Shown in pieces: positions 25,701 to 37,352 of a stretch of DNA of 64,000 nucleotides. The notes below the pieces were generated by a model. The model was given only the letters and a program-made list of their open reading frames with translations. It made no database searches and was not told the origin of the DNA. This DNA is from Favolaschia claudopus (Eukaryota > Basidiomycota > Agaricomycetes > Agaricales > Mycenaceae): positions 496,001 through 560,000 of the forward strand of contig JAWWNJ010000106.1 of NCBI GenBank assembly GCA_037176885.1. The letters run 5' to 3'. The translations under genes and the position numbers were made by a program. Position 1 is the first letter of the stretch. The number at the start of each line of letters is the position of its first letter.

Positions 25701-26684
25701 GGGACACCGACGTTTGGCTCGCGCATCCATTTGCCTTCTGTTGCGGAAGCTCGTGCACGGTTTGGCGGAGGTGTCACTGGGAGACGGCCTTTTGGTTCTG
25801 GGTCGGGTGCGCGACCAATGCCGCCGCCGCCGCCCTTGAAGCAGGCTGCAGTGTTGACTGCTCCTCCATTGAGGAAGAAGAAGCCGTCCCCGTTGTCGGC
25901 TGCCCCTCCGCCTCCTTCGCCGTCACCAAATCCATCTCTCTCACGCACGGTTACTTCTCCACGCCAGCAATTTTCCCCGCATCATACATCGCCTATAGCC
26001 CGTCGTGTCACGCAAGCACCTCTACGCTCGCAACCCCAACAACAGCATCAGCAATCCCCGGCGCCATCTCCCGTCCCTCGTCAGGCGCCTCCCTCGCCTT
26101 TGTCACCCCGCAATCCGATTGGCCGTCGTTCATCGTACGCTCACCTTTCGTCAGCCATGCAGCTGTCGAGTCAAAACCACAGTCACGATCAACCTCCAAC
26201 GCCACCACCCCGTCTCACTCATACACTTCGCCATGCCCCATCATCGCCTGTTCTCAAGCAAACTCATCACCAACATCAATCCCAGCCAAGCCCGCCGTCA
26301 CCCGTCCCTTCGCGTATACCTGCACTGACGCGTCGTGCGTCCCATGCGCAGCTTCAGTTCCCCCAGACTGAGCTGCGCAAGCGGTCGGGGACTATCATAG
26401 GGCCAAGCATGGTTCGTGCAACGGGGGGTGGCGCTGACAGCGGGATGAGTACACGTGGGCATGGCTTGGGGAGTCTCCTGCTTACGGGGCGTCCCAGCGG
26501 TGGGGCTCTTGACTTCGGAGTTGGACGGCGGAAGCGAGTGGACGGCGATGGAGACGGAGAAAGTACCGATATGTCAATGGACGATGAGTACATGTCGAGG
26601 GGTCCGTCGCCTGCGGGGGTGCCACTGGGTTCTGTGCTGGCTGCTGCTGCAAGGATCGAGAGTGGGGCTCCACGGTCGTCCTGA
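22757..26684 (+). CDS. COMT-type O-methyltransferase with long disordered tail
   Basis: SAM-dependent methyltransferase of the plant-COMT/fungal OMT class fused to a long low-complexity region. Nine exons (22757-23255, 23311-23434, 23786-23854, 24180-24589, 24645-24755, 24819-24880, 24931-24985, 25037-25374, 25431-26684) give 973 residues. Seen: winged-helix dimerisation part (HILRLLATHHILRETAPDVF), SAM motif I VIVDVGGGIGSTSMLLA, QDRPVVVELGEKAW, and the catalytic-His region RVVLHDWPDAFAHRIL followed by KLVLGDFVLP. After the domain (about residue 600) come some 370 residues rich in Pro, Ser, Gln and Arg with no fold. Introns 2 and 3 (351 and 325 nt) are unusually long. A Gly/Gln-rich insert interrupts the domain near 24.3-24.5 kb. 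The acceptor may be a small phenol or a larger partner recruited by the tail; unknown. Confidence 0.85.
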
Positions 26685-27029
26685 CCAGGACCGTAGTGTC
26701 GCGCTGAAGCGAGAGATGCTTCACTTTCTTATTTGGTTTATGGGAACACCTTCTTGCGCTCAATTAGATCATAGGCTACTTTATAGGCTAAGTATACAAT
26801 CACTGCTTGCTACAGCCCGTTCGTTTCGTAGCACCTTACCACAGAATGTAGAGCAAAGCTCAAAGGAACATTTCCGGATGATTATTGTGCGTGCCATTAT
26901 ATGAACGAGCTTATTCGAGATTCACAAAAATCAAATTGTAGATTAGCTACACTGGCATTCAAGAAATACAGACAATCGCGACATACAGTTAGAACAACCT
27001 CGGACCCGAGTCGAAAACAATTAGCCATC
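26685..27029. other. convergent intergenic region
   Basis: AT-rich 3' spacer between two convergent genes; no gene seen. Confidence 0.5.
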
Positions 27030-29695
27030 TCAGTTATCAGTATATCCCTTCGACTTCCTCCAGATAGGTGTCATCGCCTGTACCACCACATTTCCAGCCG
27101 TTTCAAGCGCTTTCCTCAGCTGCTCATCCATGACAGTATCAAGAAGGCTTCGCGACCTCCATTTATCCGGATGGAATAGTCGATGAACTTTCTCGACCAG
27201 TGCCTTGTACTCCCCGACGTTTTTCGCCAATCGGACTTTGACACTCGCGAAGAACGCTTCCACCGCCTGCCAGTCGATCTGCTCGATATCCAAATCCAAT
27301 GGGTCAACGAGCACTGGCCAGGGGATGACGCGGAACGTCAGCGGCTGCGTCTCGGAGAACTTGATGCTATTGAACTCCTCGATTTGAACCTTCAAACGCT
27401 CCAGCGCGCGAGCATGCGTCCACTGTCCTTGACCCCATAGCTGCGCGTCCCGTTTCTGACACCGCGCTTCCTCTGCGTCTGTCGCGGCTTTCAATCTCTT
27501 CCATCGCTCAAGCTTCTCCCGCTTCTCCCGGACCTTTCGTTCATGCTCCTCCTTCTCGCGGCGCTGTCGCTCGCGCTCCTTCTCCTCTGCCTCCTTCCGC
27601 AGTCGCTCCTTAGCCCTCGCTTGCTCTGCGAGCCGCTGGCGTTCCTTCTCCTTCTCTTGTGCGATGAATTCCTGCATCTTTCTGCGGGACTCCTCCAACT
27701 CTGCTGCCCGCCGACGCTCCGCTTCCTTAGCCCGCTCTTGTCGTTCTTTCTCTTCCCGCTGTTTCTTTGCAGCTTCCCAGATCGGCCGGTCCCGTTCCAG
27801 CTGAAGTATCTTCAGCTGTGACTCGGCCATTTCTAGCGCGCGTGTCGTTGCATCTAATTTCTGCCGCAAGAGTTCGAGCTCCGCCTCGCCCTGCAGCTTC
27901 ACCGACTCAAGTTCTTCCTCCTTCAGCTGCGCGGCCGCAGCGCTCCGCTCTTTCGCGGTGTCGAGCTTCCTGAGGAGAACGTCGTTCTCGACTTCGCCTT
28001 GGAGTTTCACGAACTCGACTTCTTGCCGCAGAACCTCAGCTTCCGCAGCGCTCCGTTCCCTCGTCGCGTCTAGTTTCTGCCGCAGGAGCTCAATCTCTGC
28101 TTCGCCCTGGAGTTTGATGGATTCTAGTTCATCTCGCAGCAGCTGTTTGTCGGCATCGGCCTGCAGCATCATGCACTTCAGTCCTTCGCGCAGGCGTTCA
28201 TTCTCCAGTTCCTGCGCCGCCCGAGCTTCTTTCTCGGCTTCGTACAAGGCCTGTAGGGTTTCGAGGCCGGGAACCCCAGCGTTCTCGATTTTGGATTGAT
28301 TGGGCAACTGAGATTCTTCTGACGACGGTACCGCAGACTCTGCAGTTGAATAAGACGACGTGGCGGCGTTTGAAGCTACCGTGTATAGCGGGGGTGGTCC
28401 ACGTTTCCAGCCGTCTTTCTGAGAAACAACTGTCTTCTGACCCTCAGCGACATCTCCCCATTTTGGTTGTCGTTTTTGATTTTCTTTGGACTTCGACGAG
28501 GCCTTGTGTGGCAACGATTGGTATTTCTTAGCTGGCGCAATTGCCGCTTCTTCGATATGTGATGAGTCGGCTCTTTTGCCACTCTGGTTCCCCTGGGTGC
28601 GGTCTCCCATCTTCAACCAGTGATAAGACAAGGATAAGGCTTTCCACCCGATTTCGACGCCATGCATTGATTTGAGAGCATCCGATGCTGAAGATGTTGT
28701 CAGACGATCTGCTACTCAAATGAGACTGTCGTAGCCCCCACCTTCGGACGCTTGAGAGAATGTGATCGTGCCGCGACCTTGGCTCTGCCCATCGGCATCG
28801 GCGAAAATATGAGCGCTGGTGGAAACTTGTTGATGAAGAACGTAAAGGAGGCAAAGGAAACATATGATAACTCACTGGGTGACATGGCCATACTAAGATT
28901 TATAGAATGATTATCTTTCACGGAAACGAGAGCAACAGGATGACTCACCTGCCCAAAATACGTCCGAAGCGAACAAGCGTCAATGACTGAGTCAATGTTC
29001 TGCGGGGAGAACGATTAGCGCACCAAACCACTCACTGAAGTGAGGGGGGGCAGTAACTTACCGTACAGTACAGCGTGCAAGGATCGAAAGCTTGGAGAAG
29101 CAATTTCGGCGCCTGCGAAGTCTCTGCTTGCTTCGCATCAGCTTCGGTCCAAAACTGCACTATTCCGCCGACAATGGAATGCATTCGGACTGAGTAGACG
29201 GGGCCATATGGGCATAGGAGGTCGTAAAGAGTCGCCGCAGTAGATCCAGGGGGCATGACCTTGATGAGCCTTGGGCGCACTGAGGCATTTGGCATTCCCA
29301 ATGGTTTGTTTGAGCCAGTTGGACCCGCTGAGAATGTCAGGATAACGGTGCTTTCTGCTCCCGGTAGAGGACGTAAGTGGTGCAGCGCGACCGCCTTTTT
29401 AGCTGTAAAAAGGTCGGTGAGGAAGAATGCTTGTTAGGAATCGAAACAATGAATGAAGTGCACCTGATTCGAGGTTTGGGAATTCTAAACGAAGGCGTAG
29501 TGCCCCCCGGTTGCGTCCATTTTTCGTTCGAGAGGCTTCGAAGAGTGGTGATGGCTGAAAGCCTTGAAACAGGCTTGAGACTTGGGATTCGAGAACAGAA
29601 CTCGGTAGGGGACCGAGGAAGAGAGTGGAGGATTTGATTTGAGAATGTAGGCCCGGAATTGAGCTTGTCGAGGCTGGCTTCGTAGTATTTGCCAT
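27030..29695 (-). CDS. RRM / coiled-coil / HPDKW-motif protein
   Basis: Six exons (29695-29464, 29402-29062, 28999-28949, 28892-28876, 28815-28742, 28687-27030) join in frame to 790 residues. The N-terminal third looks like RNA-recognition motifs: TLFLGPLPSSVLESQVSSLF, then RPRLIKVMPPG..LYDLLCPYGPVYSV, then TLYCTNI..LRTYFGQYGHV with an RNP1-type SQGRGTITF and SMHGVEIGWKALSLSY. The centre is a long charged coiled coil with repeats of LQGEAE(I/L)ELLRQKLDAT and a Glu/Arg/Lys-rich helix. The C-terminus has a J-domain-like RLFHPDKW motif seen in basidiomycete proteins of this kind. Exon 4 is only 17 nt. No family name is known to me for the whole; an RNA-binding, scaffold or co-chaperone role is possible. 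Confidence 0.75.
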
Positions 29696-30603
29696 GAGAG
29701 ACAAAGGGAAGCGCCAAAGACGTGTCTAGGTTGGTGCCTTGACAAAGGGGGCGCTAAGTAATGCCCAGGGTTGTCTTTTTAGCTCGTCCATTGCCTGAAC
29801 AGGAGTCATGAAGTAACGGACGCGACTGGATGAGTCAAAGTTGGGTTCCCGCCTAGCCTGATCATGATGTGCCATCAACTGAGTTTGAATTACTACGTTC
29901 GGCAAGCCTTCGTCAGTTGGCTTCGTATCAGGACGCAAGGCTTGTTGCAAGAAATGTGTAAAGTCGATGCAATGCGATTTGAACCCCGTATTTCAGATTT
30001 GATCACTCAAGAGCGCTAATTTTTGGTCTTGGGCAGGTACCAAACTGGTGGCAGGTTCAACCGTGAGAATTCCGCACCAGGCAGTACCCAGAAGACAAGA
30101 AACGGGGAAGTTTGGTCACTGCCAGTCTCCAGATAACCGTACCATAAACAATTGGTTATCAGAGTACTTACGGTTAAGACCGAAGCAAACAATCCACGCG
30201 AAGGGCCTAAGTACCCGACTCGGAGGGTGCTGGCAGCTGATTACGTTGAGCCGAAAAGTAAGTAGCACGCGAAACGCCGCGCATTTATTCCTCTTCGAAT
30301 TCTCCCACCACAAGATGAAGCTTCAAAAAATTCATAGCCTCCTAGATCTTACCAGAAGGCCGTCTGCCGTGCACCAAACGCGCATCAACTCTATATATTA
30401 TCTAAGCGAAACAATTCGGACTCCAAGTTGCGCGATTCGTGGCTCCGGTGTCAATGGAGAGTGGGGCATGCGGTCAAAGAGGCCCGCAGGTGAATAGCAG
30501 AGGTAGGGCGGTGTGATATATAGTATCAGATTTTCTATTTATAACCAAGCACTATAAAATGGAGGCGCTCAACATTGGCTAGAGCATCTCCAAAACCGCA
30601 AAC
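29696..30603. other. intergenic
   Basis: Divergent promoter region. It contains one copy of the recurring TTCAACCGTGAGAA motif (30056-30069). No gene seen. Confidence 0.5.
30553..30559 (+). promoter_or_regulatory. TATA box
   Basis: TATAAAA 45 bp before the start codon of the small secreted protein gene at 30604. Confidence 0.7.
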
Positions 30604-31143
30604 ATGAAGTTCATTCAACATCTCGCTCTAGCAGGATCTCTAGTTTCCTACGTGCTCGCTCAAAGCATCAGGATTGGCTCTCCTGCCAATGGAACTGTAG
30701 TTCAGCCAGGCTCCACCCTCACTGTGCAAATTCAACAGCCGGTTCGTATTCAAGTGTTATGTTTCTTGCTGTTTCAATGTTTGACGTCGACTCCTCCATA
30801 CTAGAGCTCCCTGAGCAACGAAATCGAGGTTGCAGTTGTCATCGGATTCCTGAACTGCCCTTCACCGGATCCCTGCCCGGCGCCTTTGGATCGCATTGGC
30901 ACCGTTCTTTATAACGGACCCTACCACCCGGTTGCCTCACCTCCCGGACTGCCTTATCAGAACATTACCGTCACCATTCCGGACTCCGCGTCGTCCGGAG
31001 ACGCTCAGCTGAATGTCGTTCATTTCGATTTGATCGGGGTGCGTTGTCCGTATTCACAGTTGAGCTCTAGCTCACTTATTGATTTTCAGGCGTTGCCATT
31101 ACCGCGCACGGAAGCTCGTGCTGCCACCCTTGTCGTGAACTGA
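30604..31143 (+). CDS. small secreted protein (family of three in the window)
   Basis: Three exons (30604-30741, 30805-31038, 31090-31143) give 141 residues. Signal peptide of about 19 residues ending VLAQ; the mature part begins IRIGSPANGTVVQPGSTLTV, a pattern like the first strands of an Ig-like or Kre9-type beta fold, then VVIGFLNCPSP with paired Cys, LYNGPYHP and QNITVTIP. Introns match the two paralogues at 61594 and 62672 in number and phase, but the C-terminal exon differs: they end in GP/GQ-F-P-x-x-E-x-x-N-(I/V)-T and this one does not. Function unknown; likely extracellular or cell-wall. Confidence 0.8.
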
Positions 31144-31515
31144 AGACAAGTCGCGCGATCAATTTGTGTCCGGTTATATATCTTGTGATTTTGTCAGTGA
31201 ATCAAATGGACTCTATCTTCGGAGGAAAGAAAGAGAGAAATTAATCCAATCATTAGTTATGCCCCCTTCAACGCCCCCAGTAGCGTAAGATTATTGTATT
31301 TCTCGGCGAAACGGAAAATTCATGAGAAATCGAGAATCTGCTTCAGTTGGACTTGGAAGACAGCAGATCGATTCATTTAAGTTGACCCGCAGCTTCTAAT
31401 CGAGAGTCTCATTGGTCCATTGGTTCTTATAAGCGAAAGCAGGTTGTGTTGGAAATTCGCGAATGTTGAATTTTCACCGGCAATTTCCGAAGACATCACT
31501 TACATCACTTCATCA

Positions 31516-32885
31516 ATGTTGCGTCCTTTGCTTCCATCCTTCATGAGCGAATCATCACAAGGGCCATACACCGTATCCATCTCAGACCTCTGCTCAAAAC
31601 TGGACCTATCGAGTCGATGGGAGGAATCTGACCGCGGCATCTGGTCCGCCTGGGCCGGCTCTTCTCTCAAATTCCATTCCAAAAAACCGGTGTCGAATAT
31701 TTCATTGAAAATCGGACATAAAACTGACCGCAAGGATCGCTGGAATGGCGGTGCTCCTTCGTTCGCTGTGTCCGTCGCTGAGAATATGCATATGGGACTA
31801 AATTCGCCTGTCAAAATCAAGACATTCGAGGCAGAACCCGGCGCGCTCATCAAGCTATGGGAGGAACCCATCCGGGATTGCGATGTCGAAATAATGTTAA
31901 TTGACTGGGCATCGGTTCTAGAGATTGAAGGCTTCAGCATTCCGGTAAGTATTGCACGTCTTTTCATCTCTGCTCGTTCGGAATGAAGCAGTCCTTAGGA
32001 TCATGACCAGTTTGGGATACTGAATCCGTCCCATACGACAGAGCAGATGCTGTTCATCGGGGATTCCATTACTTGTGGATTAGCGCTTGACAAATCCGAC
32101 GGCGGCCAGCCCATCCCTCGGGGTGTTCTGGACGCGTTTGCCTGTCGCGCGTTGTCAATCCTCCAAGAAAAACATTCCCGAGTCATATCGTTTGAAGCTC
32201 TGGCATATCCCGGAATCAGTCTTGTCGGTGGGCGGGAAAATCGAAATTCGGCAAACAATGGTGGACTCGGCATGGTCGACAGATTCTTTCATGCATGTCA
32301 GCCTTCTCCCTGCTAAGAATTTTATCTCATAACATCGAGATTGTATTAGACGAGCCCCTGGGAGGCCGTTCCTTGGAGACCGCGAGGAAGACCTAGGTAC
32401 ATATGTATCGCACTGGGTAGCTTCTTCATGTTTCATTTTTCTTAACGAGATCCGTCTTGCTGACGAGACAAAGGCACAAACGACGAGGCAAACGACGTGT
32501 CTCCGAGCGTATTTCGAGATATACTCATAAAGTTCATCCGAGAACTGGCTGCAGTATTTGACTCTGTCAAGGCGTTTTATATAGTGGTAAGCAACTTGAC
32601 GCATCGAATCTTATCATGGGCGACCAACCAACTCCGGTTTTGCAGCTTCCCTTTCGCGATTTCCACGAGGCCGGTGCAGGGAAGATACACCGCGACCTGG
32701 TTTCGGACCCAATCATCGTGGATAACCTGCTCATCGAAGTCTGCGGCAATATAAATTCCAGAATGATCGCAGAATATACCGTTGATGGGTTACATCCGAC
32801 GGTAGAGGGTCATAACGTTCTCGCCGACAACTTGGCAGAGTTTCTTATGGATCACCTTCCTCATCCGGCTTTCCCCCATGAATAG
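31516..32885 (+). CDS. SGNH/GDSL-type esterase
   Basis: Serine ester hydrolase of the SGNH superfamily. Five exons (31516-31944, 31999-32292, 32350-32416, 32474-32586, 32646-32885) give 380 residues; an ATG at 31543 is also possible. An N-terminal beta-rich part of about 150 residues precedes block I MLFIGDSITCG (nucleophile Ser), block II-like YPGISLVG, block III ALGTNDEAND (oxyanion Asn), and block V DGLHPTVEGH (Asp and His). This two-domain layout resembles carbohydrate esterases of the CE2/AXE type. No signal peptide visible. The second intron would need a GC-AG donor (GCATGT) to keep GMVDRFFH joined to TSPWEAVPW. It ends 76 bp from the tail-to-tail UstYa-like gene. Confidence 0.82.
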
Positions 32886-32960
32886 TTCACAGCGGCACTC
32901 CTTCAAGACAGCTTGTAAGTAATCTCAAAACCCATTTCCGATTTAAACCGACCAACAGTC

Positions 32961-34200
32961 CTACTCTAAACCAGAAATCTTCTTTCCTTCGTACAAATCA
33001 AAATCCTTCGGTATGACGGGAATAACAATATCATCCTCAAGCCTGACGCTCGTGTCGTACGAAGTTTGGATCTTGTGGTCTTTACCCCAGTCGCGAAGCT
33101 TGTCGAAATTCCTGCAGGTATGCGCGACGTCGCCTTGGAAAATCGTCTGGTTCTTCTTCGGATCCCATTGCCAGCTTCGCAACTTGTCGATTAGCTCAAT
33201 GGCCACGGTAAGGATGGCGAGGCTTACACGATGACACTCGTATCCCCAGCGCACATCAGCGCTTGTCTGATCCAATCTACGGTGAAGATATCGGTTCATA
33301 CACGACCCCATATATTCTATGGAACACTCACCAATACAATGGTCAAGATGCTCAATCTCGGGCGCATCGTTGTAATATTCTGCCGAAAACGTCAGCCAGG
33401 TATTCAATTCTCATCATCTCAGCTCACCCGTGTGCAGACCCTTTCTGATCATATTCTGAAAGATGCAGAGCATCAGATAGTTTTCATGATGCGGTTGTGC
33501 GTTGAGGAGGACCTACGAGACAGTGGAGATTATGGAAAACGTCCAGTTCAGCTATCTATTGTGTTTTCCGTTATTCATTTAATCAACTGTCTCGGAGGCG
33601 GGACGCACATAGTTCAGCGGATCCCCTGGGATCGGATGCGTCTTATTTGGCAGAAGGACCGCCTGGCTCTTGGGAATTTGGGAGATCCCAACTAACGATT
33701 CCGAGAAATCAGTAGAAAGAAACGCAACAGCAGCGCTGCAAGTCACTGACAGTTATACAGATCGCTCCACGCCTGATCGAGTGCTGGGGAGGGTGGGATG
33801 TGGAAGCGTTTGTCGCCGCCGATAGTGTAGGTCGTGATACCATATTCCACTGCCTCGTGAGCAGGCGCTAGACAGGCACAAGGTCAGGGTGATGGACAAT
33901 GGGAAGGACGTATGCGATCGAGTTACAGTAAACAAGAGCAGGCCAAGAATATCTGGACTTGGCTCCACCAGAACGAAGGATGAGCCAAAAGAGGAGGATT
34001 GTCTCTACCGCCACTACGACGAGGAGGACGTGTCGCGACGGAGACGAAGAACCATGAGAAGTCTGCAGTGGGGTTGGGGATCGTTCCGCCCCCGAAGCTC
34101 CTTCGGCGTCGTCCAGGAAGGGTTTCAGCTGCTGCTCGTCGTCGGAAACTGAGGTCGATACTCCGCGGTAAGGGAACCAAGTTGAGGATGACTTGGCCAT
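32961..34200 (-). CDS. UstYa-like (DUF3328) oxidase, copy A
   Basis: Member of the family that includes ustiloxin UstYa/UstYb, type-II membrane proteins that oxidatively cyclise ribosomal peptides. Eight exons (34200-33927, 33867-33751, 33691-33609, 33555-33517, 33455-33428, 33379-33332, 33276-33228, 33174-32961) give 283 residues. One TM segment (HVLLVVVAVETILLFWLIL) after a 55-residue cytosolic tail. Family landmarks are all present: APAHEAVEYGITTYT, PPSPALDQAWSDLYN, GISQIPKSQA, first motif DVFHNLHCL, second motif EHLDHCIDWIRQALMC, DTSVIVWQW and VAHTCRNFDKLRDWGKDH. Both HxxHC motifs (presumed metal/catalytic) are intact. Close paralogue of the gene at 35285-36508, with the same length and intron pattern. 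Most likely acts on the repeat precursor at 37353-39995. Confidence 0.9.
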
Positions 34201-35284
34201 GAATGCCAGTAGGAAGAAGATGGCGGGTGAAGGAAGGAAGGAGGTTTGTTCAAACCTCTTTAATTTCGGTCTTGATTCCAGGTGATAAAATCCCAGACTT
34301 TCGGACGGACCTCAACAGGAACATAATAGGTAAGTCCAAAGACGACAGGCACCTCAATCCGCGCAGGCACACACCCAGGCGTTCTGAAATGTTCATTGTT
34401 GAACTTATCCGCAGGCACCCGAGGAATGATACATGTGGGGCGAGGGTGAAAGAGTGTTCAAATTAATCTCGTTGTCCTGTCCGTCAAAACTGACAGGCAG
34501 CGCTTGCTTGCTTGAGCGCAAGTTGTTCAATACACTCGTCGGAGGCGGTTGAGGAAAGCATCAACAACTCAGGGCACAAAAGTCAACCGTGGGAAACTGT
34601 CAGCTGTCTGCCATCCTTATGTCACTCACCGGATTCAAAACTTTCGAAGGCTTGTTGCGAGCGTATTCTGTTAGATTCTGTTGGTGAAGCTGCCTTCCTT
34701 TGATTGTGCTCGCCTTGAGCGTGATTGTAAGTGGCTGAAAAGAGGGTGAAACTTTGACCGACTCGGAATTTCGATTTATGAGAATCTAAAAGCAAGACTG
34801 GAGGGGATTATGGAAGCGGAGTAGGTGGTCACGTCGGACAAACCTCTTCAGCAGAGATTTTTCCCAGTGGCGTAAAATATGAGAAGTCCTGTGACGAAAC
34901 GCGTATTCAAGTTGAAAGAGATGCGCGGCCATGAAATTGTTGTCGGGGTGGAAATGATGCAAGATGGCACGAACATGAGGTATGACGGCGGAAAAACAAT
35001 GCGATATGACCTGTGTCCGAGGATTCCGGTCGAGAAACTGCTATGCAGACTGCCAAGCGATCCGTCATGTTGTCATGTTGATTCGGAAGAAGTGAGAACA
35101 GGAATCAAGTCTAAGTCCTCAGAGGGTTTGTGGCGGCGGATGCAAAACATTTGGCATAACGGTTACTCAAGGTGCTTATTAGATTATGATTAAATCCACA
35201 TGGCAGGCATGGCAAAGGGCAGCGGAATCAAATTTCGAAGGCATCATTACACTCGCAAATATCTACGTTGACGTACGTACATAC
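34201..35284. other. intergenic between UstYa-like genes
   Basis: No supported gene; the plus-strand frame at 34879-35193 has no domain. One copy of the recurring TCAACCGTG motif (34582-34595). Confidence 0.5.
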
Positions 35285-36508
35285 TCAGTCAAAGTCGTTG
35301 TGGAAAATCGGAACGACAATGTCATCCTCGATGTGCACCGTCGGATCGTAGGTCTCGAGTAGCATGCGGTCTTTGGCCCATTGTTGGATCTTGTCGAATT
35401 TGCGGCAGGTATGGGCGACGTTCCCTTTGACGATGCTTGTGTTCAGAGCTCTGTGCCATTGCCAACTTCGGTTTGGGGAGACTGAATGAACGAACAACCA
35501 CATTAGAGTAGAATGCAGGGAACTCACACAATCACACTGGTATCTGAACTGCACATTAGAGATTGACGAATCCAATCTATGCAATGTCCTGGAGAAACCG
35601 CGTTTCAAGGAATATTGAGAAAAATGGAAGCCAAGAGCTTACCGACATGGTCCGTGGCGTTCTTCTGGGAGGGAATATGATTGTTGGTTGTAGAGATTCG
35701 CCAGTCGGGATAATAATCCGGATCCAACGCCATTCGGACTTTGTTCTATTGAAAAGAAGGTCAACAGAGTTTCGAATGACATTGTGTATGGAGCCACCAA
35801 GCAATGAAGATTATGAAATACGTCCAGTTCAGCGATCTATTTACAGGAGGTAAGAGGACATTCTGAGGAAATGCGCTTTAACGAACGTAGTGGCCGTTGT
35901 CTCCGGGAATCGCGTGAGTCTTATTTGGAAGTCGGGCAGCCTCTTCTTTGGTGATTCGCGATATCCCAACTGTATTCGAATATTGAGACACGAGAATTCA
36001 ACTCTGTTCCAACACTTACAGTTATAAAGATTGCTCCATGATTGGTCGAGGGCAGGGGAAGATGGAATTTGGAATGGAGACAAGTCGCCTGGGTGGTTGA
36101 TTGAACTTCCAATTGAAGAGAGTTGTCGAAAACCAGCAAACCTTCGAATCCCACGTTGTATACCCTCACTTCGTGTTCCACCGCGTCGAGTGCCGGAGCT
36201 TGAAGTGTTTTAGTATACTGTAGACAATCAAGTCGACGAGCTCCCATACAATAGAGCACTTCGTGAGACTTGGGATGAATTGTGCATGTCGTGACACGGT
36301 GCGGTGGTTTCATGACCAGCAGTATGATCGCCGCAAGCAAAGCAATAGTTTGAACTGCAAGTATCGCAACCAGAAAAGTGCGCGAGACGTTCGAGAACCT
36401 CGACATCCAGCTGAACCTTGGTGTCGGGCCTAGGGGGAGAGGTTCACCGCGTTCTTCGGCGTCAGCCGGGTCAGCACTCATGAGGGGGCTGTATTCTTCT
36501 TTGGCCAT
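35285..36508 (-). CDS. UstYa-like (DUF3328) oxidase, copy B
   Basis: Second UstYa-family member. Eight exons (36508-36250, 36198-36142, 36088-36020, 35969-35887, 35836-35798, 35745-35643, 35588-35528, 35465-35285) give 283 residues. Short Ser/Pro/Glu-rich N-tail, one TM segment (TFLVAILAVQTIALLAAIIL), then SPALDAVEHEVRVYNVGFEG, SPALDQSWSNLYN, FGISRITKEEAARLPNKTHA, first motif DVFHNLHCL, MALDPDYYPDW, second motif HVGHCIDWIRQSLMC, DTSVIVWQW and VAHTCRKFDKIQQWAKDR. Both HxxHC motifs are complete. It diverges from copy A mainly between the two motifs (a longer exon 6). Two UstY-type proteins per cluster is the rule for ustiloxin and related dikaritins, which supports a joint role with the precursor 0.85 kb upstream. 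Confidence 0.92.
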
Positions 36509-37352
36509 AGTTGGAGTTCGAATGTAGAGGGAAGCAGAAAGCGGCGAAGGCGAAGAATTGCTGGGTCGAAACTTGAAAGCCAAGTGCTAGAAAACAACAG
36601 TCTTTGCCTTTGAGTCGATTTTCGCTCGATAGAACCTTTGATGGTACCTTTCCAAGTTCCCTATGAAGGAAGTATATTGGATTCCGTCAAGATTCGAGTC
36701 GCAATCCGCGTATTGCGTTGCGCCAGCTGTCCATGGTTGACAAGGATGTGAGCCAGGCCTGCAGGTGAGAGTTGGGTGAGAGCCTCGTTCCTCGGCCCGA
36801 GTGTTGACTCTTGTTTGTCGCGTTGTCGCGCCTTGTCATGATATGTACCAACGCACGAGGGCTTTGTATTGACCTTCAAGGACTTGTATCGACCCACCGC
36901 TTGGCATTTGCACCGGCTGGTCCCGTATCTTGCTTTCATTGGACAGCTCTCTGACTTTCAGCTGCCTCGCTTGAGGAATGAATGAATTACTTGGTTCTGG
37001 CTTGATTCTTCCGCCGAGGCTCAGGACTTCCGGACGTCGACATATCTGCCACCGCACGCGAAGTCCATCATTCCAACTTCCTCCCCATTGGGGCATACAA
37101 GTTCGATGCTCTTTCGATTTTATGGCTCCAGTCCGTTTCTGAGTGGGAAAGGTCTGTCAGCTGCAGCTCCAGTTCCGCGTGTAACGAAAGTCTGAGTTGC
37201 GCCGTGCCTGGTTTACTTCCGAAGGGGTAACCCAATGAGTTTCAAGCATGCACGCGCGGAGCTCATAAAAGAGCACAACAACTCAGGAAATAATCCAGAA
37301 CTCTACCTCCGAGTCTACCGATTCTCTCCTAGACCCCCTCTAGACTATCAGG
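36509..37352. other. divergent promoter region of UstYa-like B and the repeat precursor
   Basis: 844 bp between the divergent starts. Nothing coding seen. A TATA-like box lies at 37264-37271. A shared promoter would allow co-regulation of oxidase and substrate. Confidence 0.55.
37264..37271 (+). promoter_or_regulatory. TATA-like box of the repeat precursor
   Basis: CATAAAAG 82 bp before the start codon. Confidence 0.5.

Noticed and set aside
28528..28875. 115-codon minus-strand frame in the RRM gene
   Set aside because: Out of frame with the RRM; splicing through 28876-28815 and 28742-28687 gives GRGTITF and VEIGWKALSLSY instead.
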